The notes under the pieces were generated by a model. It worked only from the letters and a program-made list of their open reading frames with translations, ran no database searches and was not told where the DNA came from. Shown in pieces: positions 1 to 7,943 of a stretch of 64,000 nucleotides of DNA. This DNA is from Flavobacterium album. Its GTDB lineage: Bacteria; Bacteroidota; Bacteroidia; Flavobacteriales; Flavobacteriaceae. Both the position numbers and the translations under genes were made by a program. The stretch is taken from NCBI RefSeq assembly GCF_003096035.1, contig NZ_CP029186.1, forward strand, positions 2,834,001 to 2,898,000, written 5' to 3'. How positions within the stretch are numbered: the first letter of the stretch is position 1; every line of letters begins with the position of its first letter.

Positions 1-1239
1 TACTTTCAGGTTTTCAGAGTCGATAATGTTGCCTTCTTCATCTTTCATTGGATATAAGAAAACTTTAAGGTCACGGTAAAAAAGCTTACCAAACGCTTCC
101 AGTATGCCTCCGCTAAGGTGGCGGTAGTACTTTTCATCAAAAATATCCACAAGGTTACTTACGCCCATAGCCAGTCCCATACGGGCTTTGGTGTACGCCG
201 AAAAATATTCTACTACCTTATAGTATTCCTGGAAGTTGGATATCATAACCGTTTGTCCCAGAGAGCATAAAAGTTCGGCTCTGTCCATAAAGTCGCGTTC
301 GTCAATCTCGCCTTCAGAGCGCAGGTTGGAAAGTGTAATTTCAAAAACCACAAGGGCTTTGTCTTTGTCAACTTTATTTTCTTCAAGGAACATCTTATAT
401 GATTTCTCATACATGTCCATGTTCACTTTGGTTACCGGCCTGAAGCTTCCCCTTAAGGCAAGGATGTTCTTTTTGTAAAGCACTGCCGCGGGAAGCACGT
501 TGTGGCCCTGTGGGTCGAACATTACAGCATCAGTCATGCCGTTTTTTACCAGTTGGAGGCTCATCAGCCTGTTGTCTACATCGGCAAAGCGCGGCCCGGA
601 AAAGTTGATGGTGTCAATTTCGAGCTGGTCTTTATCCAGGTTATCATACAGGTAACGCAGGAGTTTTTTTGGCTCGTTATATTTATAGAATGCACCGTAA
701 ATTAAGTTGACACCCAGTATACCAAGGGTTTCCTGCTGCAGGCGCGCATCATTCTCTTTAAAGCGTATATGCAGTATAATTTCGTTATAATCTTCATCGG
801 GCTCCACCTGATATTTGATGCCTACCCATCCGTGGCCCTTAAACTGCTTCGCGAAATCTATTGTAGCAACGGTATTAGCATAGCTGAAAAACACTTTGCT
901 CGGATGTTTGTCACGCTTTAGGCGCTGCTCTATGATCCTCACTTCGTGGGCCAGCATTTTCTTAAGGCGGCTTTCGGTAACATAGCGCCCGTCTTCTTCC
1001 ACGCCATATATGGCATCGCTGAAATCTTTGTCATAGGCCGACATCGCTTTGGCTATAGTGCCCGATGAGCCGCCCGACCTGAAGAAATGCCGCACAGTTT
1101 CCTGGCCAGCGCCGATCTCTGAAAAAGTACCGTAAATATTCTCATTAAGATTGATGCGGAGCGCCTTATCTTTTACCGAAGGGATATGCTCAATTATCCT
1201 GTCGCCTTTTAGTGTAATATCGGCATCTGTTAATTTCAT
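1..1239 (-). CDS. Conserved Bacteroidota protein, C-terminus outside window (often labelled nicotinate-nucleotide adenylyltransferase)
   Basis: An open frame runs on the minus strand from the ATG at 1239 off the left edge (413 codons seen, no stop). The N-terminus reads MKLTDADITLKGDRIIEHIP and is followed by a segment with GAGQETVRHFFRSGG. I recognise this as a long soluble protein conserved in Bacteroidota that public annotation often calls nicotinate-nucleotide adenylyltransferase or even TonB receptor. I see no nucleotidyltransferase signature (GxFxPxHxGH) in the visible part and no signal peptide, so neither label is supported by the sequence. It is divergent from the MBL-fold gene at 1325. 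Function is unknown; the reading frame itself is certain. Confidence 0.75.
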   Translation of the reverse strand, partial: MKLTDADITLKGDRIIEHIPSVKDKALRINLNENIYGTFSEIGAGQETVRHFFRSGGSSGTIAKAMSAYDKDFSDAIYGVEEDGRYVTESRLKKMLAHEVRIIEQRLKRDKHPSKVFFSYANTVATIDFAKQFKGHGWVGIKYQVEPDEDYNEIILHIRFKENDARLQQETLGILGVNLIYGAFYKYNEPKKLLRYLYDNLDKDQLEIDTINFSGPRFADVDNRLMSLQLVKNGMTDAVMFDPQGHNVLPAAVLYKKNILALRGSFRPVTKVNMDMYEKSYKMFLEENKVDKDKALVVFEITLSNLRSEGEIDERDFMDRAELLCSLGQTVMISNFQEYYKVVEYFSAYTKARMGLAMGVSNLVDIFDEKYYRHLSGGILEAFGKLFYRDLKVFLYPMKDEEGNIIDSENLKV

Positions 1240-1324
1240 AGCGGGGAATGATATATTGCAAAGTTAGCAAAACAAAGGCTTTTTTAAAACAAATAATGCT
1301 ATTTTTGTAAAAAAATAACCTGTT

Positions 1325-2089
1325 TTGAAAGTATGGTTTTTAGGTACGGGAACCTCTCAGGGAATACCGGTCATCGGTTGTGATGACGCGGTATGCCGCA
1401 GCACAGATATGCGCGACAAACGCCTTCGCGTATCGGTGTGGGTGCATTGGGATAATTATTCCTATATCATCGACTGCGGGCCCGATTTCCGCCAGCAGAT
1501 GCTTGCCTCACAGTGTCCTAAGGTCGACGGCATCCTCTACACGCATGAGCATTCCGACCATACGGCCGGGCTGGATGATATACGGCCTTTCTTTTTTAAG
1601 CAGGGTGATATCCCTGTCTATGTCCATGAGCGGGTACTAAAAAACCTTCATAAACGTTTTGACTATATATTTACCCAGGAGGACAAATATCCGGGTGCGC
1701 CGTCGGTCACCGTTAACGAGGTAAAGGCCGGGCATGCTTTCCCTTTGGGAGATAAGATAGCTGACCCCATCAGTATAAAGCATGGCGACCTTGATGTTTT
1801 CGGCTACAGGATAGGCGATTTTGCTTACCTAACCGATATAAAATACATTGCGCCCGAAGAGGCCGAAAAACTGAAAGAGCTCAAAGTACTCGTAGTAAGC
1901 GCCCTGCGCCACGAGCCGCACGATACGCACTACAATCTTGAGGAAGCACTTGCCCTGGTGAGCGTGCTGAAGCCTGAACGTGCCTACCTTACGCATATCA
2001 GCCATCATATGGGTTTACATGCCGAGGTTGAAAAGATGCTGCCCGCTAATGTGTTTTTAGCTTATGATAATTTAGAAATAACCATTTAA
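1325..2089 (+). CDS. MBL-fold metallo-hydrolase (PhnP/lipoate-octanoyl hydrolase-like)
   Basis: This 254-residue cytoplasmic protein has the metallo-beta-lactamase fold signature HEHSDH at residues 74-79, which binds the two metals, after the opening LGTGTSQGIPVIGC typical of the PhnP branch. Later conserved histidines (SALRHEPH and THISHHMG near the C-terminus) fit the remaining ligands. Family members hydrolyse cyclic phosphodiesters or related esters; the substrate here cannot be read from sequence. The start is a TTG, because the conserved beta-strand KVWFLGTG begins immediately after it and no ATG lies upstream in frame. A TAnnTTTG element (1300-1307) precedes it without a clear -33 box. 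The next gene starts 7 bases after the stop, so they are probably co-transcribed. Confidence 0.88.
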   Translation: MKVWFLGTGTSQGIPVIGCDDAVCRSTDMRDKRLRVSVWVHWDNYSYIIDCGPDFRQQMLASQCPKVDGILYTHEHSDHTAGLDDIRPFFFKQGDIPVYVHERVLKNLHKRFDYIFTQEDKYPGAPSVTVNEVKAGHAFPLGDKIADPISIKHGDLDVFGYRIGDFAYLTDIKYIAPEEAEKLKELKVLVVSALRHEPHDTHYNLEEALALVSVLKPERAYLTHISHHMGLHAEVEKMLPANVFLAYDNLEITI

Positions 2090-2096
2090 CACTATC

Positions 2097-2597
2097 ATGA
2101 AAAAGAATATTTTTTTGTACCTGTTCATTTTTGCATTGCTCATCAATGTGTTTACCTACATGTATTTTACCAACAAGCAAAAGTTTGAAGACGGCAGGTT
2201 TGAGAAACAGGAGGCGGTAAATAAGTCGCTGAAAGATAGCCTTGAGGCAGAAAAAAATAAAGCGGGCGATGCAGGTTATTTTTCGCTGATGACCAATGAT
2301 AATGCTATTGACTATTTTGAAGGCCAGGATCTTTCTACGCTTGAAAACAGGATTAAAGACGGCATTATGGAGATGAATACCAGGCCCGGTGGCAATCCGC
2401 TTGTAGGCTATGACTCTGTTGACGGGCAGAACTGGATGGTGAATAAAGTACAGGTGCTTAACCACAGGTGGATCATTGCTGATTTTAATAACGGCAAGGC
2501 ATGGGGCGAAGTGCTTATAAAATATTTTGCAGAGCCGGACGGTACTTTCAAATACGAAACTATCGAAACACTGCTGTATGCCGATACAGTAAAATAA
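2097..2597 (+). CDS. Single-pass membrane-anchored protein of unknown function
   Basis: The 166-residue product starts with a hydrophobic segment (about residues 5-25) followed by a charged, probably coiled segment (NKQKFEDGRFEKQEAVNKSL), then a globular C-terminal part containing GWEV-like beta strands (HRWIIADFNNGKAWGEVLIK). The anchor suggests an inner-membrane protein with its bulk in the periplasm. It follows the MBL gene by 7 bases and precedes a lipoprotein gene, so it is likely part of a three-gene unit. I do not recognise a domain. The overlapping opposite-strand ORF at 2046-2465 is a shadow. Confidence 0.75.
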   Translation: MKKNIFLYLFIFALLINVFTYMYFTNKQKFEDGRFEKQEAVNKSLKDSLEAEKNKAGDAGYFSLMTNDNAIDYFEGQDLSTLENRIKDGIMEMNTRPGGNPLVGYDSVDGQNWMVNKVQVLNHRWIIADFNNGKAWGEVLIKYFAEPDGTFKYETIETLLYADTVK

Positions 2598-2633
2598 ATT
2601 TTTTCGTACTTTAGTCTCCCTTATTTTTATCCG

Positions 2634-3131
2634 ATGAAAAAATTGCTTTTAATTTCCGTACTTGTATTTTCCTTTTCGTCCTGCGACTTTGTGTTAAAAG
2701 ACCGCAGCGATGATAAAACCGAAGTGAAGACTGATGGAAAGGTAGAGCTGGGCACTGTTACGGACGAAAAAGGCTGCGTTACCTCTGCGGGCTATAAATG
2801 GTCTGAGCTTCGCAACCAGTGCGTCAGGCCCTTTGAGGAAGGCTACCGGCTTAATTCTATAGACGAGCTGCAGGGCGAAAGCATTGCCAAAAGCGCATTC
2901 GTTATCTTTGAAGATGATGGCGACAGGGCAGAACTTTTCCTGCCGGATTCGTCAAAATCCATTATGCTTAAAAAGGGGAAAGCCGATGCGTATACTAACG
3001 GCCCGTGGAAACTGCATTTAAAGAAAGGTTATAAGCTGCAAAAAGGTTCAGAGCTTCTGTTTGCCGGCGCCGAAATACAGGAAAACCAGATAACCGGTGA
3101 CGAAAAGCCGGAACCCGGACAGGAACCTTAA
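2634..3131 (+). CDS. Small lipoprotein of unknown function
   Basis: A 165-residue protein with a signal sequence ending in a lipobox (FSFSSC, Cys at about residue 17), so it should be lipid-anchored in the envelope. The mature part is charged near the N-terminus and contains a motif with two cysteines (EKGCVTSAGYKWSELRNQC) that could form a disulfide. A C-terminal tail EKPEPGQEP looks disordered. It is the last gene of the run that begins with the MBL hydrolase; the next gene is convergent. I do not recognise the family with certainty. Confidence 0.72.
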   Translation: MKKLLLISVLVFSFSSCDFVLKDRSDDKTEVKTDGKVELGTVTDEKGCVTSAGYKWSELRNQCVRPFEEGYRLNSIDELQGESIAKSAFVIFEDDGDRAELFLPDSSKSIMLKKGKADAYTNGPWKLHLKKGYKLQKGSELLFAGAEIQENQITGDEKPEPGQEP

Positions 3132-3224
3132 TAAGACCTCTAATCTCAAGAGTGGGTATCCTACTCAAATCCTATATAGAAATTTTATCAAGTTTCATAA
3201 CAGTGAGAAACTGCGACTGAAAAC

Positions 3225-3869
3225 TTATTTATTCAGCCACGCAAGCACGTCATAAAAATTCTGCGGTGCTACGCCATGTCCTACAGGGTACTCATGGTAT
3301 TCTTCTTTTATGCCTAATGCCTTAAGGAATTCAGGGGCTTTGCGTGCCCATTCCACAGGGATCACCTGGTCTGCCATCCCGTGCGATATAAAGAAACGCA
3401 GCTTTGAGATATCTTTATCATGAAAATCCTTTTCGATAATATCGGTATTCAGGTAGCCGCTCAGTGCTGCCACACGCTCTATCTTTTCAGGATAAGTGAG
3501 TGCTACAGCATAGCTTAGTATCGCTCCTTGGCTAAAGCCTATCAACGTAATCCTTTCTTTATCTACAGGATAAGCAGCCGTTACTTCATCAATAAATTTA
3601 GCTATTAGGTCGCGAGAGCTTTTTGCCTGCACTTCATCGGAAAACTTATTCATACCCGCATCAAAATTGATGGCATACCATGCGTGGCCGTAAGGCGGCA
3701 GGTTGTAAGGCGCGCGTGCCGAGATGATAAAATACTCATCAGGTAATTGGGCTGCAAACGAAAACAGGTCTTCCTCATTGCTTCCATAGCCATGGAGCAA
3801 CAGCAATAACGGGTTCTTTTCCTGTTTTACTTTCGGCTCCCTGACAAGGTGGTATAAAGATAAATTCAT
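3225..3869 (-). CDS. Alpha/beta hydrolase, phospholipase/carboxylesterase type
   Basis: At 214 residues this is the usual length for the short phospholipase/carboxylesterase (PF02230-type) family. It shows the oxyanion-hole segment LLHGYGSNEEDL near residue 25, the nucleophile elbow GFSQGA in the middle, and the catalytic histidine in PVGHGVAP near the C-terminus; an aspartate in HGMADQVIPVEWA completes the triad. No signal peptide, so a cytoplasmic esterase; the physiological substrate is unknown. Three bases separate its start from the stop of the upstream small membrane gene (3873-4196), and the lipoprotein and dihydroorotase-like genes lie further upstream, consistent with one minus-strand operon. 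Confidence 0.87.
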   Translation of the reverse strand: MNLSLYHLVREPKVKQEKNPLLLLLHGYGSNEEDLFSFAAQLPDEYFIISARAPYNLPPYGHAWYAINFDAGMNKFSDEVQAKSSRDLIAKFIDEVTAAYPVDKERITLIGFSQGAILSYAVALTYPEKIERVAALSGYLNTDIIEKDFHDKDISKLRFFISHGMADQVIPVEWARKAPEFLKALGIKEEYHEYPVGHGVAPQNFYDVLAWLNK

Positions 3870-3872
3870 TAA

Positions 3873-4196
3873 TTACACAGTTTTGAATAGTTTCTGGAAT
3901 AGCGGCCCCAGTATTGGTATAATACCGTATTGGCCCTGTAGTGCGCTTACAAACCCAAACGCCCATAGGACAAAAAAGAATATGTAGAAAGCCATTGTAA
4001 CTGTCCAATTGTCGAAAGATCCAACCGGGTAGCCTAAGGCAAAGAAAGTAAGTTCTATGCCCAGCGCCTGCCGGATATGGAAAGATGCAAAAGGATTCTT
4101 TTTTTCGCTGTTCTGTATCATGGCGATAATAGCCCCGATGATGGTAAGATAGCTTATAATGGCATTTGTCCTGCCTTGTTCTGTTGTATGGTCCAT
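3873..4196 (-). CDS. Small multi-pass membrane protein (DUF4870/Tic20-like)
   Basis: A 107-residue protein with a cytoplasmic start (MDHTTEQGRTNAIISYLTIIG), a polar loop with NPFASFHIRQALGIE, and two or three further hydrophobic helices. The pattern 'helix, then F..FH.RQAL.. , then two helices' is that of the DUF4870 small membrane proteins. The role is unknown. It sits two bases downstream of the lipoprotein gene (4199-4645) and three bases before the hydrolase gene, all on the minus strand. Confidence 0.75.
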   Translation of the reverse strand: MDHTTEQGRTNAIISYLTIIGAIIAMIQNSEKKNPFASFHIRQALGIELTFFALGYPVGSFDNWTVTMAFYIFFFVLWAFGFVSALQGQYGIIPILGPLFQKLFKTV

Positions 4197-4198
4197 TT

Positions 4199-4645
4199 TT
4201 AATATATGCTTATAGTACTTTTAGGTTCAATGTCGGTTCGGCTGTCGAAAACAACATCCTTGTAGCCGGTTGCGGCATCGGCAGCAAGTGTAGTGCGGCC
4301 TGTCTCAACACCTTCTTTGTCTGATACCTTGAAGTTGATAGCGCCCTTGTAGTTTTTATCATTAATAAGGTAAATAACCAGCTTGTTGTGCTTTTTGGTA
4401 ACAGTATCTTTTTCAATGTAGAATTTCCCGGTGCCAATTCCTTTATTTTTCAGGTCTTCCGACAGCTCAAGCTTGCAGCCCCTGCTGTCCTCAAAATGTG
4501 CCGATACTTCGTCAACCACCTTGTCAGCAGTCTTTTCTACGGCTTTTCCACCCTCATTTATAACATCCCGTGCTTTATCTTCAGTCTCTTTTTTACAGGC
4601 TATCGCCAATGAAAGCGCAATGCCCAATACCAGTGCCTTTTTCAT
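4199..4645 (-). CDS. Small lipoprotein of unknown function
   Basis: The 148-residue precursor opens with a signal peptide and lipobox (LALAIAC-type, IAC at about residue 17) followed by a lysine/glutamate-rich linker with KVVDEVSAHFEDS. The C-terminal half forms alternating beta strands and holds one further cysteine (SRGCKLEL). It lies 3 bases after the dihydroorotase-like gene and 2 bases before the small membrane protein gene, so it should be co-transcribed with them. No family recognised; envelope localisation is inferred from the lipobox. Confidence 0.75.
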   Translation of the reverse strand: MKKALVLGIALSLAIACKKETEDKARDVINEGGKAVEKTADKVVDEVSAHFEDSRGCKLELSEDLKNKGIGTGKFYIEKDTVTKKHNKLVIYLINDKNYKGAINFKVSDKEGVETGRTTLAADAATGYKDVVFDSRTDIEPKSTISIY

Positions 4646-4648
4646 GTT

Positions 4649-5902
4649 TTAACCGTTTAAAATTAATTTTCCGTTATTATATACGCCATATGCTTTCCCC
4701 TTCATCGGCTGACCGAGGAAAGCGGAATTTTTCGATTTGGAAAGGATGTCCCTTTTGGCGAATGCCCATTCTACAGACGGATCGAACAGTGTGAACCCGG
4801 CTTTAGAGCCCTCAGCAATATCGTGGTTGCCAAACCCGAATATCGTTTTACCTGCCGTGAATTTGTCAATTATGACCTCCAGCGGCAATACTGTCATTAA
4901 AGCGCCAAAGGCGCTTTCCAGTCCGATAGTGCCATCTTTGGCAAGATCGAATTCAAGCTTTTTATTTTCTATGTCGATAGGGTTGTGGTCGGAAGTGATC
5001 ACGTCGATCGTGCCATCCAGCACCCCATCAATAAGTATCTTTCTTTCGGCATCTGTCCGGAGTGGGGGAGCTACCTTATAGCGGGTATCAAAGTCGCCCA
5101 GCACTTCGTCTGTCAATACCAGGTGGTGTACGGATACACTGCAAGTCACATTCAGCCCTTTAGCTTTAGCTTCCCGTATCATTTGTACCGATTTCCCTGT
5201 AGATATAGTCGGGATGTGTATTTTGCCGCCGGTATATTCCAAAAGGAATAAGTTGCGCGCTATCTGCAGCTCTTCTGCAAGTGCCGGTATGCCTTTCAGG
5301 CCTAATCGTGTGCTCACGATCCCCTCATGCACCACGCCTTTGCCTTTTATCTTGTCATCCTGTGCGTAGGCAATTATCAGCCCGTTAAAGTCCTGGACAT
5401 ATTGTAAGGCTATCTTTAGGATATTGGCATCCGAAATAGCTTTGTTATAATCCCCAAATGCCACAGCGCCCGCATTTTTCATATCGAACAGTTCGGCCAT
5501 ATCCTTGCCTTCACTTCCTTTTGTCAGTGCGCCAATAGGGTGGATGGTTGTGGCATGCCCTGACGCTTTGTTTATAAGGAAGCTAATGTCGCCCTGCCTT
5601 TCCGCTATCGGGTTATTATTCGGTTGAAGGGCAATATCGGTAAAGCCGCTTTTTGCGGCAACAGTAAGGCCGTTTGCAAGTGTTTCGCGGTCTTCATAGC
5701 CCGGTTCGCCAAGGCTTACCGAACTGTCGAACCATCCTTTGGAGATATGCAGGTTATCCACTTCCACGGTTTCAAAGCCTTCTAAGGTTATATTATTGCC
5801 TATTTGTTTGATAATGCCGCCTTCCACCGCGATGTCAACTGCCTGCTTGTGGAAAGGGCTGTTTTTATCAATGATGGTAGCGTTTTTGAATATCAGGTTC
5901 AT
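4649..5902 (-). CDS. Dihydroorotase-like amidohydrolase lacking the HxH metal ligands
   Basis: At 417 residues it aligns by eye with class I dihydroorotases along its whole length: an N-terminal beta segment, EPGYEDRETLANG, PNNNP, the SVHHLVLTD segment, RYKVAPPLR and a TSDHNPID segment near residue 305. The first metal site is altered: where active enzymes have DxHxHLREPG this one has DSSVSLGEPG (residues 59-68), with serines at both histidine positions and glycine for arginine. The usual HCED is AYAQD. It is therefore probably a non-catalytic homologue, like the PyrC' proteins that partner aspartate transcarbamoylase in some bacteria, or an enzyme with another activity. Its start overlaps the stop of the VWA gene by 4 bases (ATGA), implying translational coupling. 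Confidence 0.85.
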   Translation of the reverse strand: MNLIFKNATIIDKNSPFHKQAVDIAVEGGIIKQIGNNITLEGFETVEVDNLHISKGWFDSSVSLGEPGYEDRETLANGLTVAAKSGFTDIALQPNNNPIAERQGDISFLINKASGHATTIHPIGALTKGSEGKDMAELFDMKNAGAVAFGDYNKAISDANILKIALQYVQDFNGLIIAYAQDDKIKGKGVVHEGIVSTRLGLKGIPALAEELQIARNLFLLEYTGGKIHIPTISTGKSVQMIREAKAKGLNVTCSVSVHHLVLTDEVLGDFDTRYKVAPPLRTDAERKILIDGVLDGTIDVITSDHNPIDIENKKLEFDLAKDGTIGLESAFGALMTVLPLEVIIDKFTAGKTIFGFGNHDIAEGSKAGFTLFDPSVEWAFAKRDILSKSKNSAFLGQPMKGKAYGVYNNGKLILNG

Positions 5903-7824
5903 TTTACAAATTTTTGTATCAAAAGTTCAAGTAACAGGGATATGAGTGTGCCTACGACAAACCATTTCCATAGTTCGCTGGCCGTGCGTTCCGATTTGAT
6001 GTCGCTATATACAGTGCCTACCGATTCAGTTTCGGTAAAGCCCTTCAGCACCGACTTGTTTTGAAGGCTAAGGTTGCTTTCGGTACGTGCATGGTTAAAG
6101 CTGATGTTTTTCAGCACCTCATTGCCTTTCGTTATAGAATAATTCCCGGCCATTTCCGGGTAATCTCCAAAAGATAATTTTACCTTATTATTCAGCACCT
6201 GCTGCATCGGGATAAAGTCAGCATACGCATTACGCACAGTCAGCACTTCGTCTTTAGAAAGCGCTGCATCTAACAACAGGCTTTGGTTCTCGCCGATGGT
6301 GATGGCGCTAATACCCGTCTTGCCGTTATTCTGTGCCATGTTGTAGAATGTCGGCACGATAAGCGGCGAGTTCTGGAAGTTGCTGTTCACTTTATTGATC
6401 GGGGCCGAGAACACATATACATTGCCCAGCCTGTTGCTCATTGAAGCCAGGAATGGTGTCTGGTCATCATACGTCAGTACCGGTAGCGCATTGCCTGAAA
6501 GTGTAAAGCCGGACTTCACATTCGGGTACTGGAAGTTATCGGTTTTCTTTTCGAATACTGTCTGGTAGAGCGGGTGGTTGAAGGATATCTTAGTTATCTG
6601 CCTTGCATTTTGCGTTAAAGGCTTGTATACGCTTCCGCCAAAGCTTCCCAGCAATGCATTCAGGTTTTGCAGGCTGCCTTCCCCGGACGGGATAATGATG
6701 ATGTTGCCGCCTTTAGCATAAAAATCTTTCAATGTTGTAATAAGCGATTGCGGGATTTCCTTAAGCTCGTTTACGATAATGGCATCCTGCTTTTCCAGGC
6801 TGTTGTAGTCCAGGCCGCTTAGCTCAGATGCTGTAAAATTGAAATCGTCATCGGTATATATGCGTGCCAGGAAACTATTTTTGGCTGTCTCACCAATTGC
6901 AATTACATTCGATTTTTCAGGTTTCGATATGCTGAAATAATATGTGTTATCATACGCAAGGCTGTTATCGTTAACCGAAACATAGCCATGGAAATCTTTC
7001 TTAGGGATGGTAAATGCAGCCGACTTCTTGTCGTTGTCAAATTTTACAATAGTCTTGGCGGTCAGGTTTTTTCCGTTATACAATGCGACAGGTACTTCAT
7101 CCTCAAATTTGCCATAAGCGCGCATATCCACTTTCACCTCATAAAAGTTATCCATAGCCTGCGATATGTACACGCTGTCGATGCTGATGTTGTTGGTGTT
7201 CTCGGTTTCGGGCAATACCGCATATAGCGGGCTTCCGGTAAATTTGCTTACATCCTTGAAGTCGAGGTTCACGGCATCGGTTATCATAACGATATCTTTG
7301 CCGGTATTAGGTTTTTTCGCCTGTGCTTTGGTCAGGAGAAAATCAGGACGGAAAGGCACATCGCTATAATTTAGGTTTTGCAGTTCTTTCCGTATAGATT
7401 TTATATCGGTGTCCCACCAGGTATTGGTATTTGTTATCAGTGAAAATTGCTGGTTTTCAGGAGTGTTTTCAAGGAGGTCCTGTACAGCACGTTTAAGCAG
7501 TTCACCCTTGCTGCCTTTGGCCTGCATAGAAAAGGAATTGTCCAGCAATATCACCATTTCGTTGCCTTTATTATCATCGCCTTTAGCCTTGAAGAAAGGC
7601 TGCGCGAAAGCAATGATAAGGCAGGCGAGGAGCAGCAGCCTGACACAAAGCAGCAGCCATTTTTTTATTTTGGAGCTTTTGCGGGTCTGCATGCTGAGTT
7701 CCTTAAGGAACCGCACGTTGGTAAAATATTCTTTCCGGAAACGGCGCAATTGAAATAAATGGACCAGTATAGGAATTGCCAGCAGGAAAAGGAAGTAGAG
7801 GATTTCCGGGTGTTTGAACTGCAT
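5899..7824 (-). CDS. BatA-type membrane protein with VWA domain
   Basis: This 641-residue protein begins MQFKHPEILYFLF with an N-terminal membrane hairpin and the RRFRKEYFTNVRFLKEL segment of the BatA/aerotolerance N-terminal family. A VWA domain follows with the MIDAS motif LLDNSFSM (DxSxS) at about residue 90. A long periplasmic beta-rich region with a GATase-like central segment (NIIIIPSGEG) leads to a C-terminal membrane helix (WFVVGTLISLLLELLI). I choose the ATG at 7824 over one 60 bases upstream because the conserved N-terminus starts there and a TAnnTTTG element lies at 7842-7849 on the minus strand, inside the longer reading. Proteins of this kind occur next to dihydroorotase-like genes in flavobacteria; the function is unknown, perhaps protein complex assembly at the membrane. 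Confidence 0.85.
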   Translation of the reverse strand: MQFKHPEILYFLFLLAIPILVHLFQLRRFRKEYFTNVRFLKELSMQTRKSSKIKKWLLLCVRLLLLACLIIAFAQPFFKAKGDDNKGNEMVILLDNSFSMQAKGSKGELLKRAVQDLLENTPENQQFSLITNTNTWWDTDIKSIRKELQNLNYSDVPFRPDFLLTKAQAKKPNTGKDIVMITDAVNLDFKDVSKFTGSPLYAVLPETENTNNISIDSVYISQAMDNFYEVKVDMRAYGKFEDEVPVALYNGKNLTAKTIVKFDNDKKSAAFTIPKKDFHGYVSVNDNSLAYDNTYYFSISKPEKSNVIAIGETAKNSFLARIYTDDDFNFTASELSGLDYNSLEKQDAIIVNELKEIPQSLITTLKDFYAKGGNIIIIPSGEGSLQNLNALLGSFGGSVYKPLTQNARQITKISFNHPLYQTVFEKKTDNFQYPNVKSGFTLSGNALPVLTYDDQTPFLASMSNRLGNVYVFSAPINKVNSNFQNSPLIVPTFYNMAQNNGKTGISAITIGENQSLLLDAALSKDEVLTVRNAYADFIPMQQVLNNKVKLSFGDYPEMAGNYSITKGNEVLKNISFNHARTESNLSLQNKSVLKGFTETESVGTVYSDIKSERTASELWKWFVVGTLISLLLELLIQKFVK

Positions 7825-7894
7825 TCGTTTATAGGGTTTGTCAAAAATACAAATTTTTATCATAAACCCTAACGCAAATACCACCGTTAAATTT

Positions 7895-7924
7895 TTGCTT
7901 GCCGTTTTTAATATCTTATTTTTG
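7895..7924 (+). promoter_or_regulatory. Bacteroidota-type promoter for the lactonase-like gene
   Basis: TTG at 7895-7897, a 19-base spacer and TATTTTTG at 7917-7924 match the Bacteroidota housekeeping consensus TTG-N17-20-TAnnTTTG. It lies 19 bases upstream of the ATG at 7944, and rules out the upstream in-frame ATG at 7899 as the real start. Confidence 0.7.
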
Positions 7925-7943
7925 TTTAACGATCAATATACAC

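Noticed and set aside
2046..2465. 139-codon open frame on the minus strand
   Set aside because: It lies opposite the membrane-anchored protein gene, which has a signal anchor and sensible composition; the minus frame looks like an antisense shadow.
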